Assembly (NCBI RefSeq): GCF_030687835.1
Contig: NZ_CP117449.1
Coordinates: 1 to 64,000 of the forward strand
DNA: 64,000 bases
Reading direction: 5' to 3'
DNA from: Pseudomonas hefeiensis
GTDB taxonomy: Bacteria; Pseudomonadota; Gammaproteobacteria; Pseudomonadales; Pseudomonadaceae
Part shown: positions 13,435 through 22,592 of the stretch, one piece after another
Position numbering within the stretch: position 1 is the stretch's first letter
Layout of the letters: every line of letters begins with the position of its first letter
Notes under the pieces: model-generated
Database searches by the model: none
What the model saw: the letters and a program-made list of their open reading frames with translations, nothing else
What the model was told of the DNA's origin: nothing
Translations under genes and position numbers: made by a program

Positions 13435-13992
13435 ATGCCACGCTGCTTTTGGTGTTCTGACGATCCTTTGTACATGGCTTATCACGATCAGGAGTGGGGC
13501 ACGCCGCTGCGCGATGCGCAGGGTTTGTTCGAGTTGCTTTTGCTCGAAGGGTTCCAGGCCGGGCTGTCCTGGATCACCGTTTTGCGCAAACGCGAGCGCT
13601 ACCGCCAAGTACTGTTCGGCTTTGACGTACAGCGCGTGGCGCAGATGAGCGATGCGGAAATCGATGACTTGATGCTCGACCCCGGCATCATCCGCAACCG
13701 CCTCAAGCTCAACGCGGCCCGACGCAATGCCCAAGCCTGGCTGGCCCTGGAAGACCCGGTGGCGTTTCTCTGGTCGTTTGTGGACGACAAGCCGGTCATC
13801 AACCACTTCAAGGACCGCTCTGAAGTGCCGGCCATCACACCCCAGGCCGTACAAATGAGCAAAGGCCTGAAAAAAGCCGGCTTCACCTTCGTCGGCCCGA
13901 CTATTTGTTACGCCTTGATGCAGGCCTCGGGAATGGTCATGGACCACACCCAAGACTGCGACCGCTACGCCGAGCTGGCAAACGGCGGTTAG
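13435..13992 (+). CDS. tag: DNA-3-methyladenine glycosylase I
   Basis: A base-excision repair glycosylase removing 3-methyladenine. The ATG at 13435 follows GGAG and gives 185 residues ([22 protein letters not shown]). The zinc-snap ligands of the Tag family are present: C4, H17, H171 and C175 (DHTQDCDRY). It is divergent from glyQ, as in P. aeruginosa (PA0010 next to PA0009). An upstream in-frame extension exists but antisenses glyQ and is not credible. Confidence 0.95.
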   Translation: MPRCFWCSDDPLYMAYHDQEWGTPLRDAQGLFELLLLEGFQAGLSWITVLRKRERYRQVLFGFDVQRVAQMSDAEIDDLMLDPGIIRNRLKLNAARRNAQAWLALEDPVAFLWSFVDDKPVINHFKDRSEVPAITPQAVQMSKGLKKAGFTFVGPTICYALMQASGMVMDHTQDCDRYAELANGG

Positions 13993-14034
13993 AATAGCCG
14001 GCTCGCAACACGCCCATAAATTCAGGAGTGACCT

Positions 14035-14922
14035 GTGGATAAGTTGAAAGGCGCCTTGCTGGTCGGCGCTCTGCGGTTGTTTGCGCTGCTGCCCTGGCGC
14101 GCGGTGCAGGCGTCGGGTTCGGCCATTGGCTGGCTCATGTGGAAGCTGCCCAATCGCTCCCGTGACGTGGTGCGGATCAACCTCGCCAAGTGTTTCCCCG
14201 AGATGGACCCGGCCGAGCGCGAACGCCTGGTGGGCCAAAGCCTCAAGGACATCGGCAAATCCCTGACCGAAAGCGCCTGCGCCTGGATCTGGCCGGCCCA
14301 GCGCTCCATCGATCTGGTGCGCGAAGTCGAAGGTCTGGAGGTATTGAAAGAAGCGCTCGCTTCCGGCAAAGGTGTGGTGGGCATCACCAGCCACCTGGGC
14401 AACTGGGAAGTGCTCAACCACTTCTACTGCAGCCAGTGCAAACCGATCATTTTCTACCGCCCGCCCAAGCTCAAGGCCGTGGATGAATTGCTGCGCAAAC
14501 AGCGCGTACAGTTAGGCAACAAAGTCGCGGCGTCCACTAAAGAAGGCATCCTCAGCGTCATCAAAGAGGTCCGCAAGGGCGGTCAAGTGGGCATCCCCGC
14601 CGACCCGGAACCGTCCGAATCCGCCGGCATTTTCGTGCCCTTCTTCGCCACCCAGGCCCTGACCAGCAAGTTCGTACCGAACATGCTCGCCGGCGGCAAA
14701 GCGGTCGGCGTCTTCCTCCACGCCCTGCGCCTGCCGGACGGCTCCGGTTACAAAGTCATCCTAGAAGCCGCCCCGGACGCGATGTACAGCACCGACACCG
14801 AAACCGCCTGCGCCGCCATGAGCCAGGTTGTGGAGCGTTATGTGCGGGCCTACCCGAGCCAGTACATGTGGAGCATGAAACGCTTCAAGAAACGTCCGCC
14901 GGGTGAGGCGCGCTGGTACTGA
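14035..14922 (+). CDS. lpxL: Lipid A biosynthesis lauroyl-type acyltransferase (LpxL/HtrB family)
   Basis: An inner-membrane acyltransferase that adds a secondary acyl chain to lipid A. It starts with GTG at 14035 behind AGGAG and has 295 residues. An N-terminal hydrophobic anchor precedes the catalytic motif HLGNWE near residue 122. The block [14 protein letters not shown] is typical of the LpxL/LpxM family. It corresponds to PA0011 (htrB1) by position after tag. The start codon overlaps an exact DnaA box. Chain specificity cannot be read from the sequence. Confidence 0.93.
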   Translation: MDKLKGALLVGALRLFALLPWRAVQASGSAIGWLMWKLPNRSRDVVRINLAKCFPEMDPAERERLVGQSLKDIGKSLTESACAWIWPAQRSIDLVREVEGLEVLKEALASGKGVVGITSHLGNWEVLNHFYCSQCKPIIFYRPPKLKAVDELLRKQRVQLGNKVAASTKEGILSVIKEVRKGGQVGIPADPEPSESAGIFVPFFATQALTSKFVPNMLAGGKAVGVFLHALRLPDGSGYKVILEAAPDAMYSTDTETACAAMSQVVERYVRAYPSQYMWSMKRFKKRPPGEARWY

Positions 14923-15240
14923 CGGCCCGCCTGACTGATCAATCCGCCATGATTGCGCCCGAACCTCAGACGCGATGCTTAGTAGCGCAAGGGGGCCAAT
15001 CGTGGCAGGGCATTAATTGTTGCGAGGGGATTTATCATGTTTATCGCCGGGCACTACCCGCCCCGCCATAAATCAATCAGTAGTTAAAGCGTCATAACCC
15101 CAATGAATAACTAATGCTCAGAACAGCCTATTTCTATGCTGTCTCGCTAGCCATAAGTCGAATACAGCCTTCATGAATTGAGCCTTATAGTGCGCGGCGC
15201 AAAAACAACCTCGAACTTAAATTAATCCTGGGTAGTTTAG
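14923..15240. other. 318-base intergenic region with degenerate REP half
   Basis: No gene is supported here. At 15021-15036 the sequence GCGAGGGGATTTATC matches the core of the REP elements found at 21941, 43673 and 48000, but its partner arm is degenerate. This is where the conserved origin-proximal core ends and the accessory block begins. Confidence 0.5.
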
Positions 15241-15474
15241 ATGTCGCTAAAAAAAGTTAAAACTAAAGCGCTTCCAATCACTGAGGAGTTATTGGTATTA
15301 CTACGGGCCACACAACACGCTCAGACTGTATGGAGCGTCACCGTCAATGATATCGACGCGTCATGTGATGAGGTATGGCTTGCTCGAATGTGGGAGGTCG
15401 AGAGCCTCGAAGCCCAATACAGAGCCTGCCAAGACCGGCTATTTTTTTACCTGAAGCAGGCCATCCAGATTTAA
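15241..15474 (+). CDS. Small hypothetical protein
   Basis: A 77-residue open frame beginning MSLKKVKTKALPITEEL. No family is recognised. It has no signal peptide or membrane segment. The C-terminal half is rich in Glu, Trp and Tyr and is probably helical. The ATG has only a weak ribosome site (GGGTAG). It stands alone between intergenic regions of over 300 bases. It may be a real accessory gene or a chance frame. Confidence 0.45.
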   Translation: MSLKKVKTKALPITEELLVLLRATQHAQTVWSVTVNDIDASCDEVWLARMWEVESLEAQYRACQDRLFFYLKQAIQI

Positions 15475-15822
15475 ATCTTCCGTCACACCCTGCCCTGTTT
15501 CCGCTGCTCGCACTATAGGTAGGGGCCAACCAGAACCGAACAATTATGAACATTCGACTAAAGAACTAGACAGTTTATGGGTGTTTGAAAAGTACCCCTT
15601 AGTTTGACAACGGAGCTCTCGTGTAATGGCCGGCAGGCTGGGCGCTGTAACCTTTCAGCCACGCCTTAGTCGAATAGCCTGGGCACCACGCTATTTTTTT
15701 ACGCATGAGGCGAGTTGCCCTCCAGAGCACTTTGGTTCCCACATTACAACTAAAGCATTCAGTTTCATGGTCGACACTCAGGACGCCATGTTCAATCCAC
15801 CTGAGTTACAACTGGAGTCTTT
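15475..15822. other. 348-base intergenic region upstream of chemoreceptor
   Basis: No convincing gene, RNA or repeat is visible. It presumably contains the promoter of the methyl-accepting protein at 15823. A short frame overlapping its end lacks coding character. Confidence 0.4.
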
Positions 15823-17379
15823 ATGTTTGACTGGATCAGCAACATCCGTGTCAGCGCTAAATTAAGCTTGGGCTTCGGCCTGGTACTAGGGCTTGCGTTG
15901 TTATTGGCTTCCACGGGTTGGTACGCCATTGTGACGTTGACCGACCGCGGAGTTAAAATTGAGAAAATCGCTCAAATCAGCGATTACACCAAAGACTTGC
16001 GAATCAATCGTTTACGTCTAGGTGCAAACCCTCAACCAGATGCCTATCAACCGCTGCAGAAAATTTTGGACAATCTGGCAGCCCATCTGCAAAGCATCAG
16101 GGAGCAGTTCATTTCCCCGATTGACCAGGAGCTGATTCAACAACAGAACACCTCGGTCAAAGAATACGGGCAACTGCTGCTTGATCTGGCCAAACCCAAT
16201 GCTGACCAAGTGCCCATATTTAAACGTATGGGGCAGTTGGGCGATCTGTTGCTCGATACGACGCAAAAACTCATTGATTCGCAAAATACCAAGCGCGATG
16301 CCGATGCTGCGTCTGCCAAGGTTCTGCTGGGTCTTGTCGCTGCCTTGACATTGCTACTGGGCGCACTCGCAGCGTGGATCATTACACAACAAATCGTTAA
16401 TCCACTGCAGCGCACGCTAGAGGCAGTGAACCGTATTGCCAGGGGGGATTTGAGTGAGCCCGTGCAGGTCAACCGGCGTGATGAGTTGGGTCAGCTGCAA
16501 TCAGGTCTTCAGCAGATGATGCTCAACCTTCATGAGCTGATCGAGGGCATTCGATCCGGCGTCATTCAGGTTGCCAGTGCTGCCGAACAGCTATCGGCGG
16601 TCACCGAGCAAACAAATGCGGGCGTCAACAATCAGAAAACCGAAACGGATCATGTCGCCACTGCGATGAGCGAAATGACCGCTACGGTGCAAAACGTCGC
16701 ACGCAATGCTGAGGAGGCCTCTGCTGCAGCGTCCATCGCGGATCAGCAAGCCTGCGAGGGAGAGCAAATCGTGAATGAGGCCATTGCGCAGATCAAAAGC
16801 TTGGCCGAAGAGCTCAATCAGTCGGCCGATGCTGTACGCCATCTCCAGGAACAAAGCGAAAAAATCGGCGGGGTACTCGATGTGATAAAGGCGGTGGCCC
16901 AGCAAACCAATCTGCTGGCGCTGAACGCGGCCATTGAAGCCGCACGCGCCGGCGAAGCTGGCCGTGGTTTTGCGGTAGTAGCAGACGAGGTGCGCAGTCT
17001 TGCCTTGCGCACCCAGCGTTCCACTGAAGAAATTGAAAGTCTGGTGGCCGGTGTACAGACGGGTACTCATGCCGTTGCCTCAGGCATGGAAAGCAGCCTG
17101 CTGTTGAGCGAAAGCAGCGTGGATTTTACCCATCGCGCGGTGAGTGCCCTAGAAAACATCACGAGTAAAGTATCGATCATTCAGGCCATGAATCAGCAAA
17201 TCGCCACCGCAGCGGAGCAGCAAAGCGCAGTCACCGAGGAAATTAATCGCAGTGTCATCAACGTTCGCGACATCTCCGAGCAGACGGCAAGCACCTGCGA
17301 GGAAACCGCTTCTTCAAGTACCGAACTCGCACGGCTGGGTCATGAACTGGAAAGGCTGGTAGGACGCTTTAAAGTGTAG
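15823..17379 (+). CDS. Methyl-accepting chemotaxis protein
   Basis: A transmembrane chemoreceptor of 518 residues that would feed CheA/CheW. The first membrane segment is at about residues 12-32. A periplasmic domain of about 135 residues follows, short enough for a single four-helix bundle. The second membrane segment ([20 protein letters not shown]) lies near 166-186, then HAMP with [21 protein letters not shown]. The cytoplasmic signalling hairpin has the invariant tip [19 protein letters not shown] and [15 protein letters not shown]. There is no C-terminal CheR-tethering pentapeptide. It stands alone, so the ligand cannot be inferred. Confidence 0.93.
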   Translation: MFDWISNIRVSAKLSLGFGLVLGLALLLASTGWYAIVTLTDRGVKIEKIAQISDYTKDLRINRLRLGANPQPDAYQPLQKILDNLAAHLQSIREQFISPIDQELIQQQNTSVKEYGQLLLDLAKPNADQVPIFKRMGQLGDLLLDTTQKLIDSQNTKRDADAASAKVLLGLVAALTLLLGALAAWIITQQIVNPLQRTLEAVNRIARGDLSEPVQVNRRDELGQLQSGLQQMMLNLHELIEGIRSGVIQVASAAEQLSAVTEQTNAGVNNQKTETDHVATAMSEMTATVQNVARNAEEASAAASIADQQACEGEQIVNEAIAQIKSLAEELNQSADAVRHLQEQSEKIGGVLDVIKAVAQQTNLLALNAAIEAARAGEAGRGFAVVADEVRSLALRTQRSTEEIESLVAGVQTGTHAVASGMESSLLLSESSVDFTHRAVSALENITSKVSIIQAMNQQIATAAEQQSAVTEEINRSVINVRDISEQTASTCEETASSSTELARLGHELERLVGRFKV

Positions 17380-17554
17380 ACGTGGCAAAGACGGCGCCGT
17401 TCTGCACCTGCAATGCATCACGCATCACGGGTACCGGCGCCAGCTGTGTTCCTTCTCTGCCCTCAGCCCCTGCCGTCCGGATCTATTTTTCCAAGCTTAG
17501 TGAGGGCTGAATGGCCTAAGCTCGCCTACTCCCCAATCAGCCAAGGAAGCGTCA

Positions 17555-17908
17555 ATGGGCATTCGCGGAAAAGACCGTCAAATCGATAACATCGAGTTCA
17601 ATGTCAGCGACATCGCCAGAAGCAAAGCCTTCTACGCAAGCGTATTCGGCTGGAGTTTCGTCGACTACGGCCCAACCTACACCGAATTCAGCGACGGTCG
17701 CCTGACCGGTGGATTCACAACCGGTGAACCTGTGCGCCCGGGCGGCCCGTTGATCGTCCTGTACGCGGATGATCTTGAAGGCACCCAGCTCAGGCTCGAA
17801 GCCGCAGGGGCAACCATCAGCCGTGAAGTGTTCGCTTTCCCCGGTGGCCGACGTTTCCACTTTATCGATCCGGATGGCTATGAGCTGGCTGTGTGGTCGG
17901 CTGCCTGA
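17555..17908 (+). CDS. VOC/glyoxalase-like family protein
   Basis: A 117-residue single vicinal-oxygen-chelate unit. The N-terminal beta-alpha-beta module (IDNIEFNVSDIARSKAFYASVFGWSF) and the C-terminal FHFIDPDGYELAVWS are typical of glyoxalase/bleomycin-resistance-type proteins. It has H and E positions that could bind metal. Substrate unknown; probably a dimer, as single-module VOC proteins usually are. A 164-base gap separates it from the SDR downstream. Confidence 0.8.
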   Translation: MGIRGKDRQIDNIEFNVSDIARSKAFYASVFGWSFVDYGPTYTEFSDGRLTGGFTTGEPVRPGGPLIVLYADDLEGTQLRLEAAGATISREVFAFPGGRRFHFIDPDGYELAVWSAA

Positions 17909-18072
17909 TGGTTGATTGATCACGAAGAGGCGCAAAGCCTCAATCGTGTCCATGATTAAGGACCTGCGATATCGGCGACGTTGGGATGGCAAAGCCATCT
18001 CTAAATCCGTCGGACGACCGTCCAGTCAGAAATATCGCACTTCCTCTGGTTCATTGATCAAGGAGTCCCCTC

Positions 18073-18861
18073 ATGAAAATCGACTTCACCGGACGTCACG
18101 TGTTGGTCACCGGCTCCACCAGCGGTATCGGTTTTGCGACCGCTAAAGGCTTCCTGGAAGCCGGCGCCCACGTGGTCATCAACGGTCGCAGCGAGAGTGG
18201 TGTGGCGCACGCGTTGCAGCGCTTGGGCGAGCTTGCTTCACATGCCACCGGTTTTGTGGGCGATCTGAGCAACGCCCCTGGCTGCCGGGCCCTCATCGCC
18301 AAGCACCCAAGCTTCGATATCGTCATCAACAACCTGGGCATTTTCAAACAGGAAGACTTTTTCGAAACGCCGGACAGCGAATGGCAGCGCTTCTTCGAAA
18401 CCAACGTAATGTCGGGCGTGCGCGTTTCCAGGGCTTACGCGCCGGGCATGGTCGAGCGCGGTTGGGGGCGGATTGTGTTTGTCTCGTCGGAATCGGGCCT
18501 GAACATTCCCGCCGACATGATCCACTACGGCTTCACCAAGACCGCCCAGTTGTCCATTGCTCGCGGCCTGGCCAAGCGCCTAGCCGGCACGGGTGTGACG
18601 GTGAATTCCGTTCTGCCTGGGCCGACGCTTTCCGAAGGCGTTGCCCAGATGCTCCAGGCAGACGTCGAGAGCAGCGGGGATAGTCTGGAAAAGGTCGCGG
18701 CAGATTTCGTCAATCAGCATCGCAGCACCTCGATTATCCAGCGCGGGGCGCGCGTCGAGGAGGTTGCCAACATGATCATTTATGCCAGCTCAGAGCAGGC
18801 CTCGGCCACCACGGGCGCGGCGCTGCGTGTTGATGGCGGGGTGGTGGACAGCATCGTTTAG
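18073..18861 (+). CDS. Short-chain dehydrogenase/reductase
   Basis: A classical NAD(P)-dependent SDR of 262 residues. The cofactor motif TGSTSGIG is at about residues 12-19. It has NNLG in place of NNAG, the catalytic Ser in FVSSESGLN, and YxxxK as YGFTK. The ATG follows AAGGAG. The C-terminal region (GARVEEVANMIIYASSEQASATTGAALRVDGG) is the part duplicated as a decayed relic at 20135-20312. Substrate unknown. A terminator follows at 18907. Confidence 0.9.
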   Translation: MKIDFTGRHVLVTGSTSGIGFATAKGFLEAGAHVVINGRSESGVAHALQRLGELASHATGFVGDLSNAPGCRALIAKHPSFDIVINNLGIFKQEDFFETPDSEWQRFFETNVMSGVRVSRAYAPGMVERGWGRIVFVSSESGLNIPADMIHYGFTKTAQLSIARGLAKRLAGTGVTVNSVLPGPTLSEGVAQMLQADVESSGDSLEKVAADFVNQHRSTSIIQRGARVEEVANMIIYASSEQASATTGAALRVDGGVVDSIV

Positions 18862-18906
18862 CAGAGTGCATAAGTGCCCTGCCCCACGGATTCCATGACA
18901 CATTGC

Positions 18907-18949
18907 AAAAAAAACGCCGCTTCCTCACTAGAGATAAGCGGCATTTTTT
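18907..18949. terminator. Bidirectional terminator between SDR and repeat-peptide gene
   Basis: A 7-bp hairpin GCCGCTT (18916-18922) / AAGCGGC (18936-18942) has eight A on the left and six T on the right. It serves the SDR on the plus strand and the repeat-peptide/ohr unit on the minus strand. Confidence 0.85.
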
Positions 18950-19006
18950 CTTTTGGAAGCAACATTGGTTAGATTCGACCGAATTTCGAAGCTATGAAGG
19001 GATTGT

Positions 19007-19333
19007 TCAGCTCACTCTGTTTTGCAGCCGATCCGAGCCACCTTCAGCAACCCGTTTTTCGATCAGTCGATCCGAGCCGCCTTCGGCTACGCGGTTTTCG
19101 ATCAGTCGATCCGAGCCGCCTTCGGCTACGCGGTTTTCGATCAGCCGATCCGAGCCACCTTCAGCAACCCGTTTTTCAATCAGCCGATCCGAGCCGCCTT
19201 CAGCGACCCGTTTTTCGATCAGTCGATCCGAGCCGCCCTCAGCGACTGTAGGTTGAACAAAAGAAGTCGCGAACGCATTGCCGAGCGACAGTGCCAGAAG
19301 CGAGCCAACGAGCGTTTTGCTGAAAGTGTTCAT
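19007..19333 (-). CDS. Secreted protein of 13-residue tandem repeats
   Basis: A 108-residue protein of unrecognised family. Residues 1-22 (MNTFSKTLVGSLLALSLGNA plus FA) form a good Sec signal peptide. After TSFVQPT come five complete 13-residue units, VAEGGSDRLIEKR or VAEGGSDRLIENR, and a sixth truncated one ending LQNRVS. Nothing else is present, so the mature product is essentially the repeat. The ATG follows AGGATCAGGAC. It starts 33 bases after the ohr stop on the same strand and both end at the terminator at 18907, suggesting an operon. The KR/NR at each unit end recalls processing sites, but no processing is shown. Confidence 0.8.
   Translation of the reverse strand: MNTFSKTLVGSLLALSLGNAFATSFVQPTVAEGGSDRLIEKRVAEGGSDRLIEKRVAEGGSDRLIENRVAEGGSDRLIENRVAEGGSDRLIEKRVAEGGSDRLQNRVS
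19025..19246 (-). repeat. 39-bp tandem repeat array (about 5.7 copies)
   Basis: The DNA encoding the 13-residue units above is a 39-bp direct repeat with few, mostly synonymous differences. Adjacent copies are almost identical, implying recent expansion or gene conversion. The period is a multiple of three and the frame stays open, so copy number can change without breaking the gene. Confidence 0.93.
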
Positions 19334-19366
19334 GTCCTGATCCTTTCTATTCGTAGATGAAGTGAG

Positions 19367-19786
19367 TTAGACGGTGACGTGCAAACGGACGTCGACGTTG
19401 CCGCGTGTCGCGTTGGAGTACGGGCAGACCTGGTGAGCCGCGTCGACCAGCGCTTGAGCATCGGCTTGATCCAGACCCGGCAGGTTGATGTGCAGATCAA
19501 TGTCCAGACCGAAACCACCAGGGATCTGGCCGATGCCAACGTGTGCCGTGATCGAGGCGTCGGCAGGAATGCTGCGTTTGCTTTGGCTGGCGACAAACTT
19601 CAATGCGCCGATGAAGCAGGCCGAGTAGCCGGCGGCGAACAACTGCTCAGGGTTGGTGGCTTCACCACCGGCGCCGCCCAGGGCTTTTGGTGTGGCCAGT
19701 TTCACGTCGAGAATCTTGTCGCTGGAAACAGCACGGCCATCACGGCCACCGGTGGAGGTTGCGACTGCGGTGTAGAGAACGTTCAT
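19367..19786 (-). CDS. ohr: Organic hydroperoxide resistance protein (Ohr, OsmC superfamily)
   Basis: A thiol peroxidase reducing organic and lipid hydroperoxides. 139 residues, the standard Ohr length. The two reactive cysteines are C57 (GYSACFIGALKFVA) and C121 (QVCPYSNATRGN). The N-terminal MNVLYTAVATSTGGRDGRAV pattern separates Ohr from OsmC. It is first in a probable two-gene unit with the repeat peptide. Upstream are two copies of ATTTGCGCGC, possible operators. No ohrR gene is in the window. Confidence 0.93.
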   Translation of the reverse strand: MNVLYTAVATSTGGRDGRAVSSDKILDVKLATPKALGGAGGEATNPEQLFAAGYSACFIGALKFVASQSKRSIPADASITAHVGIGQIPGGFGLDIDLHINLPGLDQADAQALVDAAHQVCPYSNATRGNVDVRLHVTV

Positions 19787-19836
19787 GGTGTTTCCTCTAT
19801 TGCTGATTGATTTGATCGTTTTTGGTTGCGCTAAAT

Positions 19837-19890
19837 ATTTGCGCGCTAACCAGTTGCGATAAAGTTAACGGCTTAATAATTTGCGCGCAA
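19837..19890 (-). promoter_or_regulatory. Candidate operator pair upstream of ohr
   Basis: ATTTGCGCGC occurs at 19837-19846 and again at 19879-19888. The second copy extends into the palindrome TTGCGCGCAA. The 42-bp spacing is four helical turns. The pair lies 50-105 bases before the ohr start in AT-rich sequence. Assignment to an OhrR-type regulator is inference only. Confidence 0.4.
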
Positions 19891-20134
19891 GATAAATTTT
19901 AAAGAATTTACCGATTTTTGATTAACTAATTGATATAGAAGGAAATTAATTTTCAGGCGTCGCAGTATCGCTGGCCTATATGGGCCGCGAGGTGAGCAAA
20001 GGGTAAGGGAGTATCAGCAGGGCCAGCGCAATTGCAGGCCTTCGAAGAGAGGGGCTTCACCAGCAGAATGGTGGGTTTCTCGATCATTCCCACGCTCCTG
20101 CGTGGCAATGTCGTCAGGGACGCTTCTGATCAAA

Positions 20135-20312
20135 CCCTTTCCGACGGCGTTGCAGATGCTCCAAGTAGACGTCGAGCGCAGCGAGGAAAGCCCTGGAAAG
20201 GGTGGCGGTAGATTTCGTCAACCAGCGTCGCACCTCGATCATCCAGCGCGAGACGCGCGTCGAGGAAGTCGCCAGGTCGGAGCAGACCTCGGCGACCACG
20301 CCGGAGGCCGCT
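20135..20312 (+). pseudogene. Decayed 3' fragment of a short-chain dehydrogenase
   Basis: This stretch aligns by eye with the last third of the intact SDR at 18073-18861. Shared are TTTCCGANGGCGTTGC, CAGATGCTCCA, GATTTCGTCAA, the STSIIQR and RVEEV codons, and GAGCAGNCCTCGGC. It has a 2-base deletion, a 3-base deletion and a loss of about 18 bases relative to the intact gene, so no frame runs through. The 5' two thirds of the gene is absent. It is a relic of a duplication or of a second SDR gene. Confidence 0.8.
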
Positions 20313-20387
20313 CACTTGTGTGCTTGCCCCCGAGTTATTCCGTCTTCCCGCCATTGCTCATCAATGCTCGTGTTTAGTCGCCCGTGG

Positions 20388-20693
20388 TTATCTAGCGAGG
20401 CTGTCATCTGAGCAAATTGCTTTCAGAGCGAGGAAGGTGGTTGGAGTGGGACCAATCTGAGTCGGCATGCTGACGAGCGTAAGAGTGTCCGAATTACCTT
20501 CCAGGCGGTACGGCTTTCCGTTACACAGCTTTTTGGCTTTCTGATTTATATCTTCCAACATGCCTTCCCTTGAATTTAAGACACTCCCACTGTTGGTAAG
20601 CATATATTCGCCTGGACCCACCTTGTCAACGGAGGTGAAGGTACACCCTGCTAGGGAGGAAAAGATAAATCCGATTAATGCTGTTTTTTTCAA
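20388..20693 (-). CDS. Small putative lipoprotein
   Basis: 101 residues starting with TTG at 20693, preceded by GGAG (KKTALIGFIFSSLAGC). Residues 1-16 form a lipoprotein signal with lipobox LAGC, Cys17 being the lipidation site. The mature part contains VGPGEYMLTNSG and two further cysteines (CNGKPY, AICSDD), possibly a disulfide pair. No family recognised with certainty. It starts 46 bases after the diguanylate cyclase stop on the same strand. A longer frame upstream lacks signal-peptide logic. Confidence 0.7.
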   Translation of the reverse strand: MKKTALIGFIFSSLAGCTFTSVDKVGPGEYMLTNSGSVLNSREGMLEDINQKAKKLCNGKPYRLEGNSDTLTLVSMPTQIGPTPTTFLALKAICSDDSLAR

Positions 20694-20739
20694 CTGTTCA
20701 ATCTCCGGTGCAAGTTTATACCGCCGAAACGGCCTTCTT

Positions 20740-21864
20740 CTAAGCAACAGCAACCTGATTACGCCCCAACGCCTTCGCTCGATACAGGGCTTTATCCGCA
20801 TCGTTCATCAAGCTGTGAAGATCCTTGCTACAGGCCTCCGTCGACGCGACGCCAAGGCTGGCTGATATGCGGTGAACAGGCTCGATCATCAAGCCGGCAA
20901 TCGTATCGATGAGCTGTTCTGCAATCTGGGTGGCGACTTCGATGGAAGTGTCCGGGAGCAGAATGGCGAACTCTTCCCCGCCTAGCCGACCGTGGATATC
21001 CGTTGCCCGAAACGACGAACTGATGACTGCCCCAATCCGGCGCAGAACCAGATCCCCGACTTGATGGCCGTAGGTGTCGTTAATGTGCTTGAAGTGATCC
21101 ATGTCCAGCATGACGGCGCACAACCCTACCCGCTTGGTTTTACATTCGTCATAGAGTTGTTGGGCATGCTCGAAAAAAGCCCGTCGGCTCTTGAGGCCGG
21201 TCAGTTCATCGGTTTGGGCTGCGCGAGTTGAAATGCTGTTTGCCTGTTCCATTTCGCGGGTGAGTCGAAAAGCGGTTTCCAGTGCCTGGGACATTATGTG
21301 TATAGCGCGGGCCGCAAATGCTGTGAACACCAAAATCGAAAGTGCGATGCCGACCTGAATCGGGGACGGTTGAAACAGCAGCCAGACGGTGCACGGCAAT
21401 AGAACCAGGCCAATGGAGATGAGGGTCATATCGCGGTAGGCGGAGTAGCAGGACACCGCGCTGACGGACATGCCGACAGTAAAGAGCATGACCAATGCCT
21501 GGGCCAACAGATCGTCCGCCGGCATGACCGCTAATGCGCCTCCTCCCCAGATGCTGGCGGACAATACCAGTGTGATCCAGTACTTGCGCTCCCAGTGCTG
21601 GGGTGTGCGCTTGCTTTCGTCGCTGCGAACATAGGCAACGAACAACGAGATGCGCAACAGCGTCGATACAGTCAAGATGGCCAGCCACCAAAAGATGACG
21701 CTGTGTTCAAACCGATCCCAGCACAGCCAACACAGCATGATGGCAGCGAGGTAGCTACCGAACACCGCAGAAACCGATTGGCGAAACAGTTGCTGCAGTC
21801 GGTCAGTTCGCACCTGCTCGGCTATGAAGAAAGCCTGGTCATTCCGAGATCCTGGGCAATCCAT
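20740..21864 (-). CDS. Membrane-bound diguanylate cyclase (GGDEF)
   Basis: 374 residues; the ATG at 21864 was chosen for its AGGTGGA ribosome site. The N-terminal half has about six hydrophobic segments, a MASE-like membrane sensor without large loops. The C-terminal GGDEF domain has an intact active site (GGEEF), LTGLKSRRAF at its start and an RxxD inhibitory site (RATD) five residues before GGEEF. It is therefore probably an active, product-inhibited c-di-GMP synthase. The signal is unknown. Confidence 0.88.
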   Translation of the reverse strand: MDCPGSRNDQAFFIAEQVRTDRLQQLFRQSVSAVFGSYLAAIMLCWLCWDRFEHSVIFWWLAILTVSTLLRISLFVAYVRSDESKRTPQHWERKYWITLVLSASIWGGGALAVMPADDLLAQALVMLFTVGMSVSAVSCYSAYRDMTLISIGLVLLPCTVWLLFQPSPIQVGIALSILVFTAFAARAIHIMSQALETAFRLTREMEQANSISTRAAQTDELTGLKSRRAFFEHAQQLYDECKTKRVGLCAVMLDMDHFKHINDTYGHQVGDLVLRRIGAVISSSFRATDIHGRLGGEEFAILLPDTSIEVATQIAEQLIDTIAGLMIEPVHRISASLGVASTEACSKDLHSLMNDADKALYRAKALGRNQVAVA

Positions 21865-21940
21865 GTGATCCACCTGATCGTGACGCAACCGAAAAAGAAC
21901 GATTGTGGCACCCGGCCAGTAAGGCGAACAACTGAATTAC

Positions 21941-21980
21941 TGTGGCGAGGGGATTTATCTCCGTTGGCTTCGAAGCAGAG
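21941..21980. repeat. Single REP element
   Basis: TGTGGCGAGGGGATTTATC followed by an imperfect CCGTTGGCTTCGAAGCAGAG hairpin. It is the same REP family as the paired elements at 43673 and 48000, here without a visible inverted partner. Confidence 0.7.
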
Positions 21981-22022
21981 CAAGCATCGCTATTGTTGAC
22001 CCGACCTGCGCCTGAGGACCTC

Positions 22023-22592
22023 TCAAGGTATCGCAGCCTGGTAAACACGTAACGCAAGCTGCTCCAAATCGCTGAGGTCGGTTGAAGGTCTCCCGGCGAC
22101 CTTGGCCGCCTCGTCCCAGCGGCGCAAACGCAGGCTGTCGGCGAACAGCGGGTCGGCCTCGAAGGCCTCGGCTTCACCGGTCGTCATCGGTCCACCCTGC
22201 CAGAGCAGGGTCTGCCGGCTGGCCTCACTCAACCCTGCCAGATAAGCCGGTTCGCGCCAGCTCAGGTAACGCTTGGCGTCTACATGCCGCGCCACCAGCC
22301 CCGCCAGGCGCTGGGAGAACCCCAATCCCAGCAGCCAGTTTGCGCCCACCCGCTCATGGCCTCGACGGCCCAGGCCAGCCATTGAGTTCTCCGCCGTCAG
22401 CGGCGCACAGAAATGCCCAACGTCGTGACAGAAAGCGGCCAGCACCAACTCCTCGTCTGCCCCTTCGTCGCGTGCCAGCTCGGCGGCCTGGACCATGTGT
22501 TCGAGCTGGCTGACGGCCTCGCCAATGTAACCCGCCTGCGCTTGCTCGCGGCACAGGGCAAACAGCTCGGCCACCGCCTGCTCCGCGCTCAT
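22023..22592 (-). CDS. HD-domain protein of phosphonate-degradation operons
   Basis: 189 residues starting at the ATG that overlaps the FAD oxidase stop (ATGA). The HD motif is FCHDVGHF, with further His (GHERVGANWL, VARHVDAKRYL) as metal ligands. This is the pattern of the phosphonate-operon HD proteins (TIGR03276 type, related to PhnZ). PhnZ is a di-iron oxygenase, but a PhnY partner is not seen here, so its reaction is uncertain. It is the last gene of the aminoethylphosphonate cluster. Confidence 0.8.
   Translation of the reverse strand: MSAEQAVAELFALCREQAQAGYIGEAVSQLEHMVQAAELARDEGADEELVLAAFCHDVGHFCAPLTAENSMAGLGRRGHERVGANWLLGLGFSQRLAGLVARHVDAKRYLSWREPAYLAGLSEASRQTLLWQGGPMTTGEAEAFEADPLFADSLRLRRWDEAAKVAGRPSTDLSDLEQLALRVYQAAIP

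Noticed and set aside
15600..15822. Possible insertion-sequence remnant or riboswitch before the chemoreceptor
   Set aside because: No inverted ends, target duplication, transposase fragment or recognisable aptamer could be identified.
19025..19246. Regular repeats resembling a CRISPR array
   Set aside because: The 39-bp units are contiguous without spacers, keep an open frame and encode a signal-peptide-bearing protein.
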